64,000 nucleotides of DNA, taken from NCBI RefSeq assembly GCF_021134715.1, contig NC_060028.1, positions 6,098,501 to 6,162,500 on the forward strand. Direction: 5' to 3'. This DNA comes from Daphnia pulex. Lineage: Eukaryota > Arthropoda > Branchiopoda > Diplostraca > Daphniidae. Shown piece by piece: positions 9,307 to 34,200 of this stretch (positions within the stretch are counted from its first letter, which is position 1; every line of letters starts with the position of its first letter). The notes beneath the pieces are model-generated. The model saw nothing but the letters and a program-made list of their open reading frames with translations. It was not told where the DNA came from and did no database searches. A program made the translations under genes and the position numbers.

Positions 9307-10084
9307 TAAAAAAAGTATCGGTGCGATAATCGCCGATAGTTTTTGCAACGTTGCCAAAATTTTCCCTGAGAGGTTTTTAAAATTCTTATTTTAAAAAGCC
9401 GAAGGCTTACCGCCTTTTAAGGCCGAGATTTTTCCGACAGTCCTCCAAATACTATTAACCATGAAAGGTCCCTGGGGAATTGGGCGGGGAAAAACGAAGA
9501 CGGTTTTTGGGACTTTAACGCTATCGTGATCCACCGATCACGACGCGACCTATCGCATTCGACGTAGAATGACGGTTTATATATATAATGATGAATTTTT
9601 ATAATTGTTATGGGGGAAAAACACCAAAAAAAGAGAAAACTTCAATAACAAATGGAAGATAGCTTGCCAAAAAATTAGAGAATGCGATTGCTTCTAATAG
9701 AAAGAAGAACTATCCCTTTAACATAAACACAAATAAAAAACCGTGTAATTTCTTTGTTAATGAATTAAGAAAATTCATTTTTAATATTATAAATTCATGT
9801 TTAATATTTTAAAATAGAATAAACTAAAATCAGTAATAAAATTTGATTTGATTTTTTTGGCGCAAATTTCAAAAAAATGTGAATTTCAATCACGAATTTA
9901 ACATATATAAAATTGACTAATCTAGATGAATTAGATTCGTAACTTTCTATATTAAGAACGAAAAACCTCTATTTTTGCTATACCTCCGAGAGGCGAGGGG
10001 CCTCCTAACCTATAGCGAACCTGGCGGGGAATTTTGAGATCCTTTACTAAACACCCGCCGGTCTTGGGGATAGCCGAGAGTGTA
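9307..10084. repeat. AT-rich flank with a dispersed repeat also present at the window end
   Basis: 9768-10084 aligns with 63411-63800, including TTTTTTGGCGCAAATTT, GTGAATTTCAATCAC, CTAATCTAGATGAA, GGGCCTCCTA, AGCGAACCTGG, CACCCGCCG and GATAGC followed by CGAGAGTGTA. The order and orientation are the same, so this is an interspersed repeat of at least about 320 bp. I see no gene. Its right edge coincides with the TA at 10083 where the MITE is inserted. Confidence 0.7.
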
Positions 10085-10652
10085 CAGTATCCTTCAAAAA
10101 AATCCGAACGGCGATTTTTATTTAAATAGCCACCTATCCATAATGCGGGAAACTGGGTTTGGTTAATAGGCTGAATTTTGGGGGTAAAGAACGAAGCGAA
10201 AGGTGGGAAGAAAGAAACCCTCCCCCTCCGAAATAAAAAGTGTGAAACAAAACCAGACAGGCTGGTTGGAATAGCCGCAGGCTCACTGTCATTTTTTCGA
10301 CAAGTGACGAGAAAACCAGAAGCTACCAAATCTAGCATTAAAAAGCGGGAAAGTTCAAAGGAATCGCCTTAAGTCATTTGTTTAATAATCGGCAATGAGT
10401 TTAAGTCGGTTAAATAAACTTTTCGCGCCATGAAAATTCCAGACAGCCTGTCTGATTTCATTCGTATTTCTTTTTGGGGGGGGAGGGGGGAGACATGGCC
10501 AATGGCTAATTACTCCTTTTTCTTTCTTCCCACCTTTCGCTTTGTTCCTTACCCCCCCAAATTCGGCCTATAAACCAAACCCAGTTCCCCGCCATATGGA
10601 TAGGTGGCTATTTGAAAAAAAATCGCCGTTCGGATTTTTTTGAAGGATACTG
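10085..10652. mobile_element. Tc1/mariner-type MITE, 568 bp, TA target site
   Basis: The ends are CAGTATCCTTCAAAAAAATC and its complement, flanked by TA on both sides (10083-10084 and 10653-10654). The arms match for about 130 bp. They include the AACGGCGATTTTT motif, TAGCCACCTATCCAT, AACTGGGTTTGG and AAGCGAAAGGTGGGAAG, with their complements at 10524-10640. There is no transposase frame. Copies would be moved in trans by a related Tc1/mariner transposase. Ends beginning CAGT and a TA duplication are the family hallmark. Confidence 0.88.
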
Positions 10653-10654
10653 TA

Positions 10655-11807
10655 CCTTTCCTATTATATCGTGGTTTTGGCTTCCATTACTCCAAGGACA
10701 GAGTAATAGATAATGGTGTACCCACTACCATGTTAACTCCTCCTCTCGGAAATTTTTCCTAGAGCTGCAGCGAACATCACGACTCGATAGTGAAAACTGA
10801 GCTTAGGTATCTATGTTTATCCTCTATCACCAACGCCTCTTGCTACCGAGCGAAACCTTCGGCAAAACCATTCCCCATTTCCCACCACACCTGCTGTGGC
10901 GCTAATTTTAAGAGCTGGGAAGTGGAAAGCTAGAAACACTTTTAGGGAAAAAGGAAATGGAAGGCCTCCTGTCCTAGTGGCTACACCATTATCTACTACT
11001 CTGCCAAGGAGGTCTACAGACAATTATTTCTTTCTTTTCTGGGTTGCAACCATTATACTTCTAACATCGAGTCCACCAGTCAAGGAGGCCGGATTTGGGG
11101 GTCTGGGGGGCTTATCATTTTTGGGGAATTGGTGACAAGGCATCGCAGTACATCCCCAAATAAACCATTTTATCGGAATTTTACTGTTTTTTGTTGTTAT
11201 AGTTTTGAATTCTTCACGAAAAACTATGAGGGCCCACCAGAAATTGTAGCGTTTTTTCGGGTTTTTTACATCAGTTTTCGGGTGAACCAGGCCGTTTAAA
11301 AAACGGATTTTTCAGAAGATTTTGCCCCTTTCCACAGACGTCTTGCCCCGTTTTTTATCTAAGCTTTATTGGCAGAGATATAAGGGATTTAAAATCTGGA
11401 AAATTTTCCGCCATTTTCTAACGATTTTCGTAATCATCCCACTTCATTTTGCAAGCCATCTACCGGCCGATTTTGAAAACCCTCTGGTGTGTAGGACAAA
11501 AATCTGAATAGCCGGGAGAAGAAATTTCCCTTGCATTTTCAAAATCTAGATATTATTTATAAACATGGATATGGAAAAGACAGGACAGGACAAAGTTCAT
11601 TTTGCAAAAAGCTAGCAGCAGCTAGTAGCCTGAGCAGAGCCCTGAGCTAGCAGTTGGCAATTTCAATTTGTTTGAAGTAAAATTCATTTTAAACATGGCA
11701 ATGTTGCCTGTATCTGTGTATCAAAATTGACGCACTCATGTGCATTTTGTATTTAACTCATTTCATTGCAAAATTTATTAAGTATTCCGAAATTAAACGT
11801 CTTTTCG
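10655..11807. other. Intergenic region upstream of DDX46
   Basis: The short open frames here have no recognisable motif. The last 250 bp are AT-rich and lead into the DDX46 first exon at 11808, so the promoter and 5'UTR should lie in about 11500-11807. The GCTAGCAGCAGCTAG cluster at 11611-11655 is compositionally odd. I cannot assign specific promoter elements. Confidence 0.35.
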
Positions 11808-16042
<4,235 letters not shown>

Positions 16043-16663
16043 ATCTTCTTGGTAGTACCGTACCGTCTTTTCCATCGTCTCAGAAAATGCAGTGAGTCAA
16101 TACAAGATTTTACCATGGTGTTCCACTGTCGATATTTTTATATTTTTTTGTTTTGTCGGTTTTGTTCTGTTTTAGGGTTAGGGGTTGGGGGTTGGAGATG
16201 ATTTATTTACATCATAAAAAAAATAAATTGCACTGGATGTTATGATTGGGTAATATTTTTATTTCATAACAACAAACTTCATATTAACATGTAAAAAATA
16301 TATAAAATTTTAACCCTTTTCGCCTGACTTAAAATAAAAAATACTATATTAATAACCATGGTCCATGGCCTATGCTATAACCACTAATATAACTGCATCT
16401 GGAGTCTGTCTGGTGACTCTGGAGAGAAGATGATTTTTTTTTTAAATATACAATTGGTACAACTGCAGATCTACTTGACATTCGCCCTAGCGCCTTTAAA
16501 AGAAAAGAAAGAGAATAAAAACTGAAGGGGCTCAACAAAAAAAACTGGTTTAAGTTCAGTATTTCTTCGAAACTCTAACGTCGCTATCGACACCTCGATC
16601 ATTGCTTAAAATAGAATTGTAAAGAGGATTTTTGAATTCACTGCATTCCCCTCTTTATTTTAC
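16043..16663 (+). other. DDX46 3'UTR and DDX46-RanBP1 intergenic spacer
   Basis: After the DDX46 stop, a possible polyadenylation signal AATAAA lies at about 16221, in an A-rich stretch before TTGCACTGG. The rest is AT-rich. RanBP1 starts only about 620 bp after the DDX46 stop, so its promoter probably lies within 16250-16660. No other gene is visible. Confidence 0.45.
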
Positions 16664-17627
16664 ATGAAAATGACTGATACATCTGTAAGTAAATAATAAT
16701 GAATTAACAATGTATGACTGCACAATATGTTTAGATTTGTCTTTTTTACTCAGGTAGAAATCCAAAACAATAAAGACCACAAAGATGATGTTGAAAATGA
16801 AGAGCATGAGGAACATGATCCATATTTTGAACCAATTATTCATCTTCCAGAAGTGCACATATATTCCATGGAAGAAGATGAAGAGGATCTAGTGAAACTG
16901 TATGATGGTTTATTTGTTGAATTTATATTTTGCATGTAACCTAAGTTAATTTATTTCCAGACGTGCCAAGCTATACAGGTATGATACCTCAGAAGATCCT
17001 CATCAGTGGAAAGAACGAGGCACAGGGGAAATTAAGATTTTGTGTCATCTGAAACAGAATACTGCAAGAGTTTTAATGAGGAGAGATAGAACATGGAAAA
17101 TTTGTGCTAATCATTACAGTAATGACTCATGATGTTAAACCACAATTTACATTTTCATACTTAATTCCAAAACGTTATCCTATTCCTAGTTACTCCTGTG
17201 ATGGAATTAAAACCCAATTGTGACAGTGATCGGGCATGGATCTGGAGTGTTCCTGCTGATTTTGCAGATGAGACTCCCAAACCTGAGCTTCTTGCTGTTC
17301 GGTTTGCAAATGCAGAAAGTAAGTATTCTGTAAGAGTTCAAACTGTTTCATTTCAAATAAAAATTCTAATTTTGATTTTATTAAAAATCCCTAGATGCTA
17401 AATTATTCAAGGATGCATTTGAAGAAGCTCAAAGAATTTTAGAGCAGAATCAAAACTTGCCGGATGAGGAAGGGACGAGTGATGAAAGTGACGAAGCTAA
17501 TGAAGAAAGTGACAAAGACGATGAAGAGGAAAATGAGAAAAAACATTCTGAATCAAAAGATGAAAGTGAAGTTATCGATAAACTATGTGAACTACAAGTA
17601 GTCGATGCGTGCGGGAAAACGGGCTAA
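16664..17627 (+). CDS. RanBP1: Ran-specific GTPase-activating (binding) protein 1, RanBP1, 5 exons, 228 aa
   Basis: Cytoplasmic Ran-GTP-binding protein; by family knowledge it helps RanGAP release Ran-GTP from export complexes. Exons, all GT-AG and in phase: 16664-16684, 16754-16899, 16961-17118, 17190-17318, 17395-17627. The Ran-binding domain covers about residues 28-160: [14 protein letters not shown], then [52 protein letters not shown] and [16 protein letters not shown], which are the standard landmarks. An acidic and Lys/Glu-rich tail follows, ending DACGKTG. Two in-frame ATGs (16664, 16670) are possible starts; the first is used here and the difference is two residues. Length fits RanBP1 (about 200-230 aa) rather than the large RanBP2. 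It lies head to tail with DDX46. Confidence 0.96.
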
Positions 17628-19859
17628 GCCATATACTGACAAGTATCTTCTAGTCGTGGAAGATACCTACCTTTATTAAACGTTTGTCTCCAAAGTCATT
17701 CCCAATAAGACGTTTTATGCTCGATGCATCATCCAGAAAAAAACTCTCAGAAATACACTTCAAATTAAAAGCTTTTTTTTTTATTGTATTATAACTTATA
17801 AAGTAGTTATTAAATTGTGCTGTTTTTCCTAGAAGTAATATAACTGAATCACTAATTCACTACAAAAGTGATACCTGCATATTACAAGCTTTATGTTTCA
17901 AATAATCAAATTTTAGTTTCGGAAGGAAATTGTATAAATCAATTGCGTTATCTCATCTATGCAAAATCCAGAAAATAGTTATTTGTTTCGAAAATCTTAA
18001 TAGTGTTTCAAAAGTGGTAAGCTCAGCCTCAGCGTAAGATTTTGTTACAACGCGGCTTCGACATAAACTTGTGATTTAAACGAAGTCTTTCTTCAGTTTG
18101 ATCCTTTCTTCAGCGTACAATATTAATATGCGGAAACTATGTATTACGTGCGTGGTAAATATAATTTTTAGGCCCTATTTTCTCATGCCTATTGGATGCT
18201 TCTGGAATACAAGAAGGGATATACAGTCACTTTTCTATATAAAGATTATAACGGAAAAAAATTCAACAGATCAGTTGGGTTAAAATATAAAATTGAAGTT
18301 CAATCTGTACTTATTTAAATACTCGCTCGAGTCACTCACGGTATTAAAATTTTATAAAAGCTGTGCAAAATTTCAAATACTACTAGCTGGATTGGATGGT
18401 TAATAAGATACTTAGATTGCTTCGACGCGATGTTATCATCCGATGCTGAAAATTGATTGCGGGTGGAATTCAGAGCCATAACTAATTCTTTAGATTTCAT
18501 CTCTTCCATACAGAATTTTTCAACAAGACACTAACACGTTTTAATTAGGCAATGAACAAAATCTGATTATCTGCCAACCTGCGTAGATAATCTGATTGAA
18601 CTCAGAGTTAAAACATAAGCGTTGCTTTCACTAGTGAGTCCCGTTACCAGTCCATTATAAGCCGAATCAGCAGCTTAATAAAGTGGAACAGTCAACACAC
18701 GGTGAAGGGGGATGCTGTTTTGGCCGCCGCCATTGAGTCAATTGTGAATTGTGATTTTCCTCATATTACGACTGGTATGGGGCTCGGGGGCGTGTGTCGA
18801 ACCACGGTCATCGAGGGTGGGAATGTAGCACTAGCCGCATCGGAGATGAGAGGGTGGCAAAAGAATAATATTGTGTCTGTAACCCGGAAAAAAAAAATCA
18901 AATAAATAAATAAAAATAATACTCGGTGGAAAAAGTATACGGCAGAATATAAATATATAGGGGAGAAGGTTACACAGCCTCAAATCAGCATACATTATAT
19001 AAAGGGGGGGGGGGGCGCGTGCGGATGTATGTCTGATCCCTTTTGATCACACGAGGGAGAAAACACATTCGAGCTCGCTCTCTCTCTTTCTTCTATGTGG
19101 CGAGATGGCCTACGTATGTGTGCAGCATATAGCCCGGAGCAAAGGGGGCTGGGGTAGGGTGGTGGTGTGCTGCTGCGGGGCGCGGGATTATGTCAATATA
19201 AAAGCTGTCACCTTTGATTCCCGGCGCACTTCATCACTGCAAACATCTAATATAGAAAGCTGCACGCGCTTTGGCCTTGTGTGTACGGCAGCAGCGTTTG
19301 CCAGATCTATCCCGCAGAGAGTCGAGAGAGAAAAATCATACGGGAATCAAAGTTTCATTAAATCAGGAAAATGTAGACGTCGGGTGACGTCCAGGGCGGG
19401 CTGCCGTCAGATCTTCTTTCGCTCAGCTCCTGTCAGCCTGTATACAGCGCAGCGGAATAAAGGCTTCGGCTGCGCTGGCTTCTTTGACGTTTTCAATTTA
19501 GGACTATATTTATTGCTTCGACTGGAACTTTTTGGCTGTGTATATATAATATTCGATGGACGCGGAGCATACACACAGTCTTCGCCATTGATCATCTAGA
19601 AGTAGGCTAATATATATACTACGTGTGCGATATGCTAATGAAATCAGACAAAACAGTGCCGACGTGTGCCTTTGTATAGATTGGTTTCCGAATGGATTTT
19701 ATTATTTTTCGTCATTCAAATACGATGAAATAATGGACAGTTATATTTTTTGTGTTATTTTTTAGTTTTTTGTTTTTTTGCATTTGCGCAGCATTGTAGG
19801 ACTGCATATATCATAAAACGATCGAAGAGGTCGATATCATATGATTAGACATGCGATAG

Positions 19860-19891
<32 letters not shown>

Positions 19892-20442
19892 TGTTTTTGT
19901 TTGCTTTTTTCTGATTTTCGTTTTATAAGGAGAAAAAATGAAATCAGGTCGAAGGGAAAACTATTACAAAACGAAACGATTGACAAGACAAGTCGGTCAA
20001 AATACAGCCATAATGGTTATGCTTCTAAAAAAAAACGTATTTTAAATGTATAGACACTCAATTGCACGGGAATTGTTTTTTTTTAGTTGCACGATGAAAT
20101 ACGCTTCATTCAGAAAATTCACAACGCATTTGCATGGCAGATTTTTTCTACATACAGAAAACAATATCAAACGCAGGTGCCAGGAGGAGGGAGGGGGGAG
20201 GAGAGGGTGTAGACGAGGAGAGCTACGTGTATGTACAGCCTTTATAGTTGATTGGATATGACCGTTACAGAAACTTCGATTCTCTATTATATGACTAATA
20301 AAGAAAGAAGTATATAGGTTTAATCCATTAAAAATGACCGAGTCAAATTTAGAAAATTCAAAAATCCTTATTCATTTTTTTTCCCCCTCCACAAACAATC
20401 GCGAATTTTACCGACTGGATTATGTTGAATAAGAATTTGGAT
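17628..20442. other. Intergenic region and Pitx 3' side
   Basis: RanBP1 (plus) and Pitx (minus) converge here. The first part should hold the RanBP1 3'UTR (ATTAAA-like at about 17677) and the right part, before 20443, the Pitx 3'UTR. Features seen are a G10 run followed by CGCGTGCGG at 19007-19022, a CTCTCT run at 19076-19088 and an (ATT)n microsatellite at 19862-19890. The short open frame 18702-18905 has no motif, and no splice-supported gene is visible. Confidence 0.4.
19862..19890 (+). repeat. (ATT)n microsatellite
   Basis: About nine perfect ATT units lie inside an AT-rich stretch. Confidence 0.9.
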
Positions 20443-27766
<7,324 letters not shown>

Positions 27767-28670
27767 CACGACGCAGTCGCTTTTCCAACAAAACAAAAAG
27801 GAAAAACAAAAAAGAAGAAGAAGAAGAAGGAAACAGTTGCACTTAGAGCCGCCACAAGGATCTAAATCTCTTTCTTCTTCTTGTTTTGTAGGGGGTGGGG
27901 GATTGGTGTGAAAGATTGTTTTGTTTTTTTTGTTTCTCGTCGACTTTATTGTTCTCTCTCTTTCCTCCTTTAGTTCGGTGTGCTGTGCTGTGTGTGTGGT
28001 CGGTCGGGATTCAAGAGTAGTGATGTAGAAGCACGCAGCAGCAATTCAATGCCGATCAAGAAGGACTTTAGAAATAAGACCCTCGAAAAGCTTTTCGGTG
28101 GATCTTTGGGTCGGAATCTCGGGTTCAACTCACCCACAAAGCCCCCCTCACGGCCGGAATTAAGCGGGATTGCGCCTTGACGGTCAGGCAGCAGCCAAAG
28201 AGTGTAGCAAGTATAGAACTGGAGCAGCAGTCAACAGTAGCTACTCTTGTACAGGCAAACGCGCGCGGGCAAGACGCGAGGAGAGAGAGAGTCGACCGGC
28301 GATGGGAGTTTGTGGGCCTCTGCCGGATGAAACGGCTGACGGAGAGGGAGGAGCTTGTTGCGTCGTCGTCGAAATGACTCGCACAACTCAAAGAAGAAGA
28401 AGAAGAAGAACAAGCAGCAGAGATCGACCGCCCTTGCTCCGGCGCCACACGATCCCTTTTCAACTCAACGTTGACGTAAACCTCCAAGAAAAATCGAATA
28501 ATGTCAAATTCGGACCGGAAGTCGGAATCAAGACCAAAAAAATCAGCTTGGATATTTGGCGAGAGTGTGTCAATTTCTAGCCACAGGGTCCCACTGCAAA
28601 CATGGAGGACCGTAAGACCTGCGTGAGCGTGAGCCAAAGAGAGAGAGAGTCTGTATAGCGGCCTATAGAA
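27767..28670 (-). promoter_or_regulatory. Presumed Pitx 5'UTR and proximal promoter region
   Basis: This stretch lies directly upstream of the Pitx start on the minus strand. It contains GAAGAA-type purine runs at 27812-27829 and 28392-28412, has balanced base composition, and no convincing coding frame (the long frames depend on the microsatellites). I cannot locate a TATA box or initiator with confidence. The assignment rests on position only. Confidence 0.35.
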
Positions 28671-28673
28671 AGA

Positions 28674-28752
28674 GACACACACACATACACACACGCATAC
28701 ACACACACACACGCGGGGCAAGCCAAACCAAGCACATGCACACACACACACC
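28674..28752. repeat. CA-rich microsatellite
   Basis: Imperfect (CA)n blocks with CATA and CGCA interruptions are followed by a second (CA)6 run at 28739-28750. They create a spurious Cys/Val-rich open frame on the minus strand. Confidence 0.9.
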
Positions 28753-31201
28753 AGTGATGAGGCGAAGCTGTGCTTCGAATGCGACGGATTAGAGGCGAGC
28801 TCACTCTCTAATCTGACTGGGCTCTGGCTGCGATTTAGAAGCGAGACGCAGCTAATATATCATGCCCACCTTCTCCGGCTGGGCTGGCTGGCTATACCCC
28901 CCACCCGCCGCATATGCATACACTCGCAGACATTTACTGCACACACACACACATACATACACCCCAGTTGCCGGGAATAGACGAAGTTTTGGGGGTGGTG
29001 GTGGTGCTGGTGGGCAGAGCCATGGCCCATATCGACTCCGGCGTAGAAATAAGCGCAAAGGATCTAAGCCACTCCCGAATTTCGGCTCCGCCCATTGCTC
29101 ACAGCCTCTGGTATGGGGCTGATGCAACCCCCCGTCGCCATCCGTGTGAACCGTTCGACTCTGGTCGCCTCCCCGACGCTCCCGCTCGCTCGACCGGTCG
29201 ACCAATCGCTGCCGGAGCAGAGGCCATTGAGTGGGCGGAGACTGTGTAGACGGTTTTCATTCTGTAATCCCCTAGAGCTTTTCTTATAGCCCTGTGGATT
29301 TGACTGCTTCTGCTTCTTCTTCTTCTTCTTTCTGCTGCTGCGCGCTATATTCTTTTAGATATATATATCATCAGAGTTACAACGCCTTGCTCCTGCTGGT
29401 CCCTCTCTCTCTCTTTCTCTCTGTTATTCATGGCCTTAGCAGCACGCGACAGAGAACGGAAAGCGGGATCTAGTGGGATTTAGAACCAGACATTCGCCGA
29501 CGATCTTTTCCTGCCTCCCCTCATCGTCTTTCACATACACACACATCGCACACATATATATATATACTGCTACTATAGGCCCTATACATATATGTGTGTG
29601 TCTGTCGGATGGGCTTCTCTTTCGTCCCACTGCCCTCAGCAGCACATACACTCGACTGCTTTTCTCTATAAGTGTATAGTTCTTCCTCCGTCTCTTTATT
29701 CTTCAGTTATTATTTACTGAACGCTGTTACGTATTATATAGCCGCGTTGAGGCGTGTCATACTTCTCGATTCGAGCAAAGCACCAGCCGTCTTGGATAAA
29801 AAAAAAAACAACTGAAAGTTTCAAGATGCTCCGCCGCATATACCTTTAGCAGTTAACTATAAAGCTGGGCGAAAATCAATAGTTATACAGCTCAAGGAAG
29901 TGTGTCGCAGGGTAGCGCTGCAGTTAAATATCGAAGACAAAATATTTATAGCGAACTTCTCGCACGGGCTCATAGTTTCAGCTTTTCGGTTTTATATTTA
30001 TGGGCAGTTTGATGAAGCGAAAGATGCGCATCCAAATTGCTAATATGCTGTTTGGCGGATTTGTTAGCTGTACTGGCGTTCCATCAGAGTCACGGGTAGA
30101 TCGCCAATTTGAGTTGTTTTAAATGAAAGAAATTCCTTTTTTTTTAAACCAGCTAGAGAATCCGGTTTTCATTTACATGTTGAACAGTTTGTTATAACCT
30201 TCCACGACATACCCGGAAATCCCCACGTATTAATTCTTTTGATTTTGGCATATCGAAAGTATTACTCTCTAGCGTAAGCTTGCTATATGTGTGTACATTT
30301 ATGAAATAGTATTTTTAGCCTTACACACACGATATGAATGCATTTTTAAGGGTTTTTTTTATAGCACGTCAAAACGAGCAATATTCAAACAACCCTCATT
30401 TCGTCGACGTTCTTTTGAGGAAAAATCCAAACGAACCCAGCAGCCAATGTGAAGTTCTAGTAAAGGAAGTTCAGTCATTTCTTTATCCTCGCAAAGATTT
30501 AGTAGGACGCTGCTCCCGAATATGCAAATGAAAAAAGTGGGAGAACTTGAGCCGCTAAAATCAAATCATCTAACAGAATTGCGTGATTCTGAAAATATGT
30601 CTAAAATTGTGGTATTTATCAACATCATTTTTGTAGACATGCCCTGCAGCATGGGACTTTTTAAACGATATTTCTTTGCTTATTTTTTTAGCACCAAACA
30701 AGAGAAAATCTATAGTCTACAGCTCAACAAATCGACAACAATTTGTCTAGTCTCTATTTTTAATTTTGCACCACCAATTCAGGTGGTAATAATTAGTATA
30801 AGCGTATACATAATATCCATAGCTAGGCCTACATAATATATTAGATTGGAAGATTGCACCGATTGTAAAACGAATTTTTCTTATATTCATTCTAATTAGT
30901 AAACTGAAGTGACTATTTAACCCCCTGTAATGAATAAGATATGATTAGGTCTAAAAATCTGGATATTAAATTTAAGAAATCCCGTAAATGTATTAACCGA
31001 GCGCGTATGAAAATGCGAAGTAATAGACATCTGCAATCCGGGATGGGATGAAATCCGACAGTTATGAGCGATTGAGCGCCAAGAATTTTCGATTTTCAAT
31101 ATTTCAATAAGGCGGCGAGCAGAGCTCTTCCAATTTTTATGACGACAGCATCTAAATTGTTCTCTAAATTATGGCTACGGTATGTAAAAGTTGATATAAT
31201 G
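28753..31201. other. Intergenic, microsatellite-rich, no supported gene
   Basis: Further CA (28950-28962), CT (29405-29425) and TA (29550-29562) runs occur. Open frames on both strands overlap and have no motifs. The region lies upstream of Pitx, so distal regulatory sequence is possible but not demonstrable from the sequence. Confidence 0.35.
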
Positions 31202-31273
31202 CCTAACCTAACCTAACCTAACCTAACCTAACCTAACCTAACCTAACCTAACCTAACCTAACCTAACCTAACC
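31202..31273 (-). repeat. Interstitial telomere-type repeat, (TTAGG)n on the minus strand
   Basis: There are about 14 uninterrupted perfect copies of CCTAA (TTAGG on the minus strand), the ancestral arthropod telomere repeat. Unique sequence lies on both sides, so this is internal and not a chromosome end. A shorter degenerate TTAGGT cluster occurs at 41570-41592. Confidence 0.95.
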
Positions 31274-34200
31274 TTCCGAAAATAGGCTTATTTAAGGGCC
31301 TAAATAACCGAGTAAATAACGAAAACCATCCAGAGGGTTCGACCTTCCGTCCATTATTATTCAAGTGCTTCGTTTTCTTCCACAAACCACTGGCCTACAG
31401 CTTATCCACACGATTGTTCTTAATAAAAAAAAAGCAAAGAAAAATTGGAATTGAGAAAATTTTAGACATTTTTTTATTACTGGCGAAGTAGAAGCTGTAC
31501 AAAATTTTTTTTTTCTTCGTATGCAGTGAATAAATCTTGGAATAAATGAGATGACAATAAAGGCGTCAATGAGATCTGACACCAAATCTAACCTAATTTC
31601 ATTAATTTGACTACTGGAAAAGAAATATGCTATGGATGAATAATGAATGGCGTTACACTTGTATTGAAGCGGCATGAAAGAGACAATAAACTCGTTCGTT
31701 GTCCCAGAGAAACTGGCAGATGCTGCGACTGAATTCTGCGTCCGCGATGATAAATGAAAATCTTGGTTGAGTGACACAATGTCTGCAGTTGTATAAGGAT
31801 ACAGCGATGACAGCAAAGCTTTTTGATTGAATAGCGGAAAGAAAATGATGGGATGATATCGACGTAGAGAAAGGGCCATCGTTCCTCGGAGCGCATGCTG
31901 GGACGTTCCCAACATCACCTACACAGTACATTGTCGGAGACCGGCCTAGGAAATAGGGGGTGTTATGTAGAGGTCCGCCTTTGACATGTCATTACGCAAT
32001 GTTTTCTGTGTCGCAACTGTCAGCAACTGTCAGGGTTAATCAGCTGTGCAGGTGAAATGCAACCGATTACATTTGAATGATTTAACGTGCTGCGCATGAA
32101 TATATCTTTTTTTCCCTGCGGAGGCTGTATGTCCGTCAGTTCAACGCTATGCTGCTCCCAAAACTCTATAGCTGTGACTGCGCGTTATCAGTCAGTAGCG
32201 CCGAAGAATGGCGGATGATGGGAGGAGGGTGGAAGGGGGGAGAGAGAGAGAGCCAAGAGGGGCGGGAGAGAGCATGTACTGCGCGTGTATCCGAGTGGAA
32301 AATGGCCGACACTTGCTACGTTCCCAAAGCGACCCACAGTAGCAACGGCAGCAGCTAAAAAAAAAAAAAAAAAAAAAAAATGATAGGGGGGTGTCTTACA
32401 ACAGTAGCCGATCATTTTTCTTATACAATATATCCGAATATTTTCATTTTCATTTTTTTTTCATTTCAGGTTTTGCCAGAAGACATCATTCGTCAACGTC
32501 CACTAATTGAGCTCTATTCACGACTAGTCTATTTTATTTTCCCAGTCTGTTTTGCAATGTTGGCCTAATGTATAATAATAAGGAAAACTATATATTCAGC
32601 AGTTATACGACTATGATTATTTTGTACGTCTACTTTAGACTTTACTCGTTTTTTATTGAAGAAAAATTAAAAAGATAACGAATTTCTTTATCAGCTATAA
32701 AGACACGTAAGGGGTTGATATATATCACACTTTCAGATTCCTCCAAATGGCCAAGTTTTGTTTTTAAAAATAACTCAATGTACTATAATCAAATATATTA
32801 GTCCATACTACACGGGAAAGTGATGTAGCTAATTCAGAATTGGTGACTATAAGATTTGAAGATCGGAAAAGAGATTGAAAGAGCGATCGTCGAAAGAGCA
32901 AAGTGGGGTGCAAACAAAACCCTATTCAAACATCTTCAACGCAGGAAAATGTTAAGTGCGTTGAGTGCCGAGCTCTATACACGGGTGGTGGCTGCATGCT
33001 GCTGCTGGTTTATTCTGTAAATGCCACTCTTTCGGCCGCCGAGCACGCGCCGTTGTAAAAACAAATCTTGTTGGCATAGCTAGGTTTTTTAATACTTTGG
33101 TTTTCATTCCATTGTGAACAACTTATTTGAAATCCGTATCGCGCTCTCTTGTATTATATTTTCTATCGCTTTCGTCACACCCTTCTCATATGCACAAGTT
33201 TTTGAAAGCTCAAGACGAAACAATTTTATGAAAATAGTACTTCACAGTCCAACATTTCCCATCAGCGCCTATTCGTTTAATGTCTTCCCACGACAAGATT
33301 GGTGTGTTGACCGATCAATAGTGTTGGGCGATGACGCGTGAGGATAATTTACAATCGAGGTGAAGCGGTACACGCGTTTTCTTTTTTTTCTCTCCCAAAA
33401 CCTTCGGAAAAACACTGGAGAAATGGTCGTTCGCATTTTGTGTGAACAAATAGAGCATATTATATTTGGTTTTCCGTCTTGTGTAATCCAACTCGGCGCA
33501 CTGATGTTGTATAGATAAACACGGCCATAAAAATAGTGGAGACCGCGCGCGTTGCGACAAGGTGATCTTATATATTTTACAAGCGCCCTTTATCCGTTGG
33601 TAATCTCTCTTAAGTAACAATCATGGTATCCAAATGCAATATGTATAGTACATCATATATACCTACACTTCGGTTCGGTGGTCTATTTCAGCACCTCAAA
33701 ATATAGTATCAAACACTCAAGATAATTAATAGCTAATAGGCTACTAAAGGTCGGATCATTTGGCGCTGCGTGGCAGACGGGACTTTTTTAGTGGTCAACT
33801 TCACCGATCAATTCTTCTGCAATGAACTTATGAAAGGCATTGAAATTTATGCACCTTCCATAAGCTATTAGAAATATTTCGTTAAGACCTCATCGAGACG
33901 ATGACTCGCGCGACAATCGTTCTCTTTTTCAACGTTATACTGTTGCAGTTTATACATCTGCAAATATTACCTCATACATTCCTTAAAGGATCGTGATTGC
34001 GCCTGTTTTAAGGGCTTTGCCACGTAAGCTCCTTTCACGACATGTCGTTTCTTCATAACACTGGAACTAGACCTCATCGTAAGTATATAAGGATATCCTC
34101 AAGTTCTTCCGAGATCATCTTCATCTCTAAGGTTTAACTATAAATCCTGTCGTTTTGTCGCAAACTTGTCAAAAGGCTTTTGAGATCCCATTTAAAGTAA

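Noticed and set aside
28125..28751. 208-codon minus-strand open frame
   Set aside because: It begins in the CA microsatellite (Cys/Val repeats) and continues in Ser-rich low-complexity sequence, with no motif or splice context.
31361..31918. 185-codon minus-strand frame with overlapping frames
   Set aside because: No domain, no intron-exon support and base composition like the surroundings.
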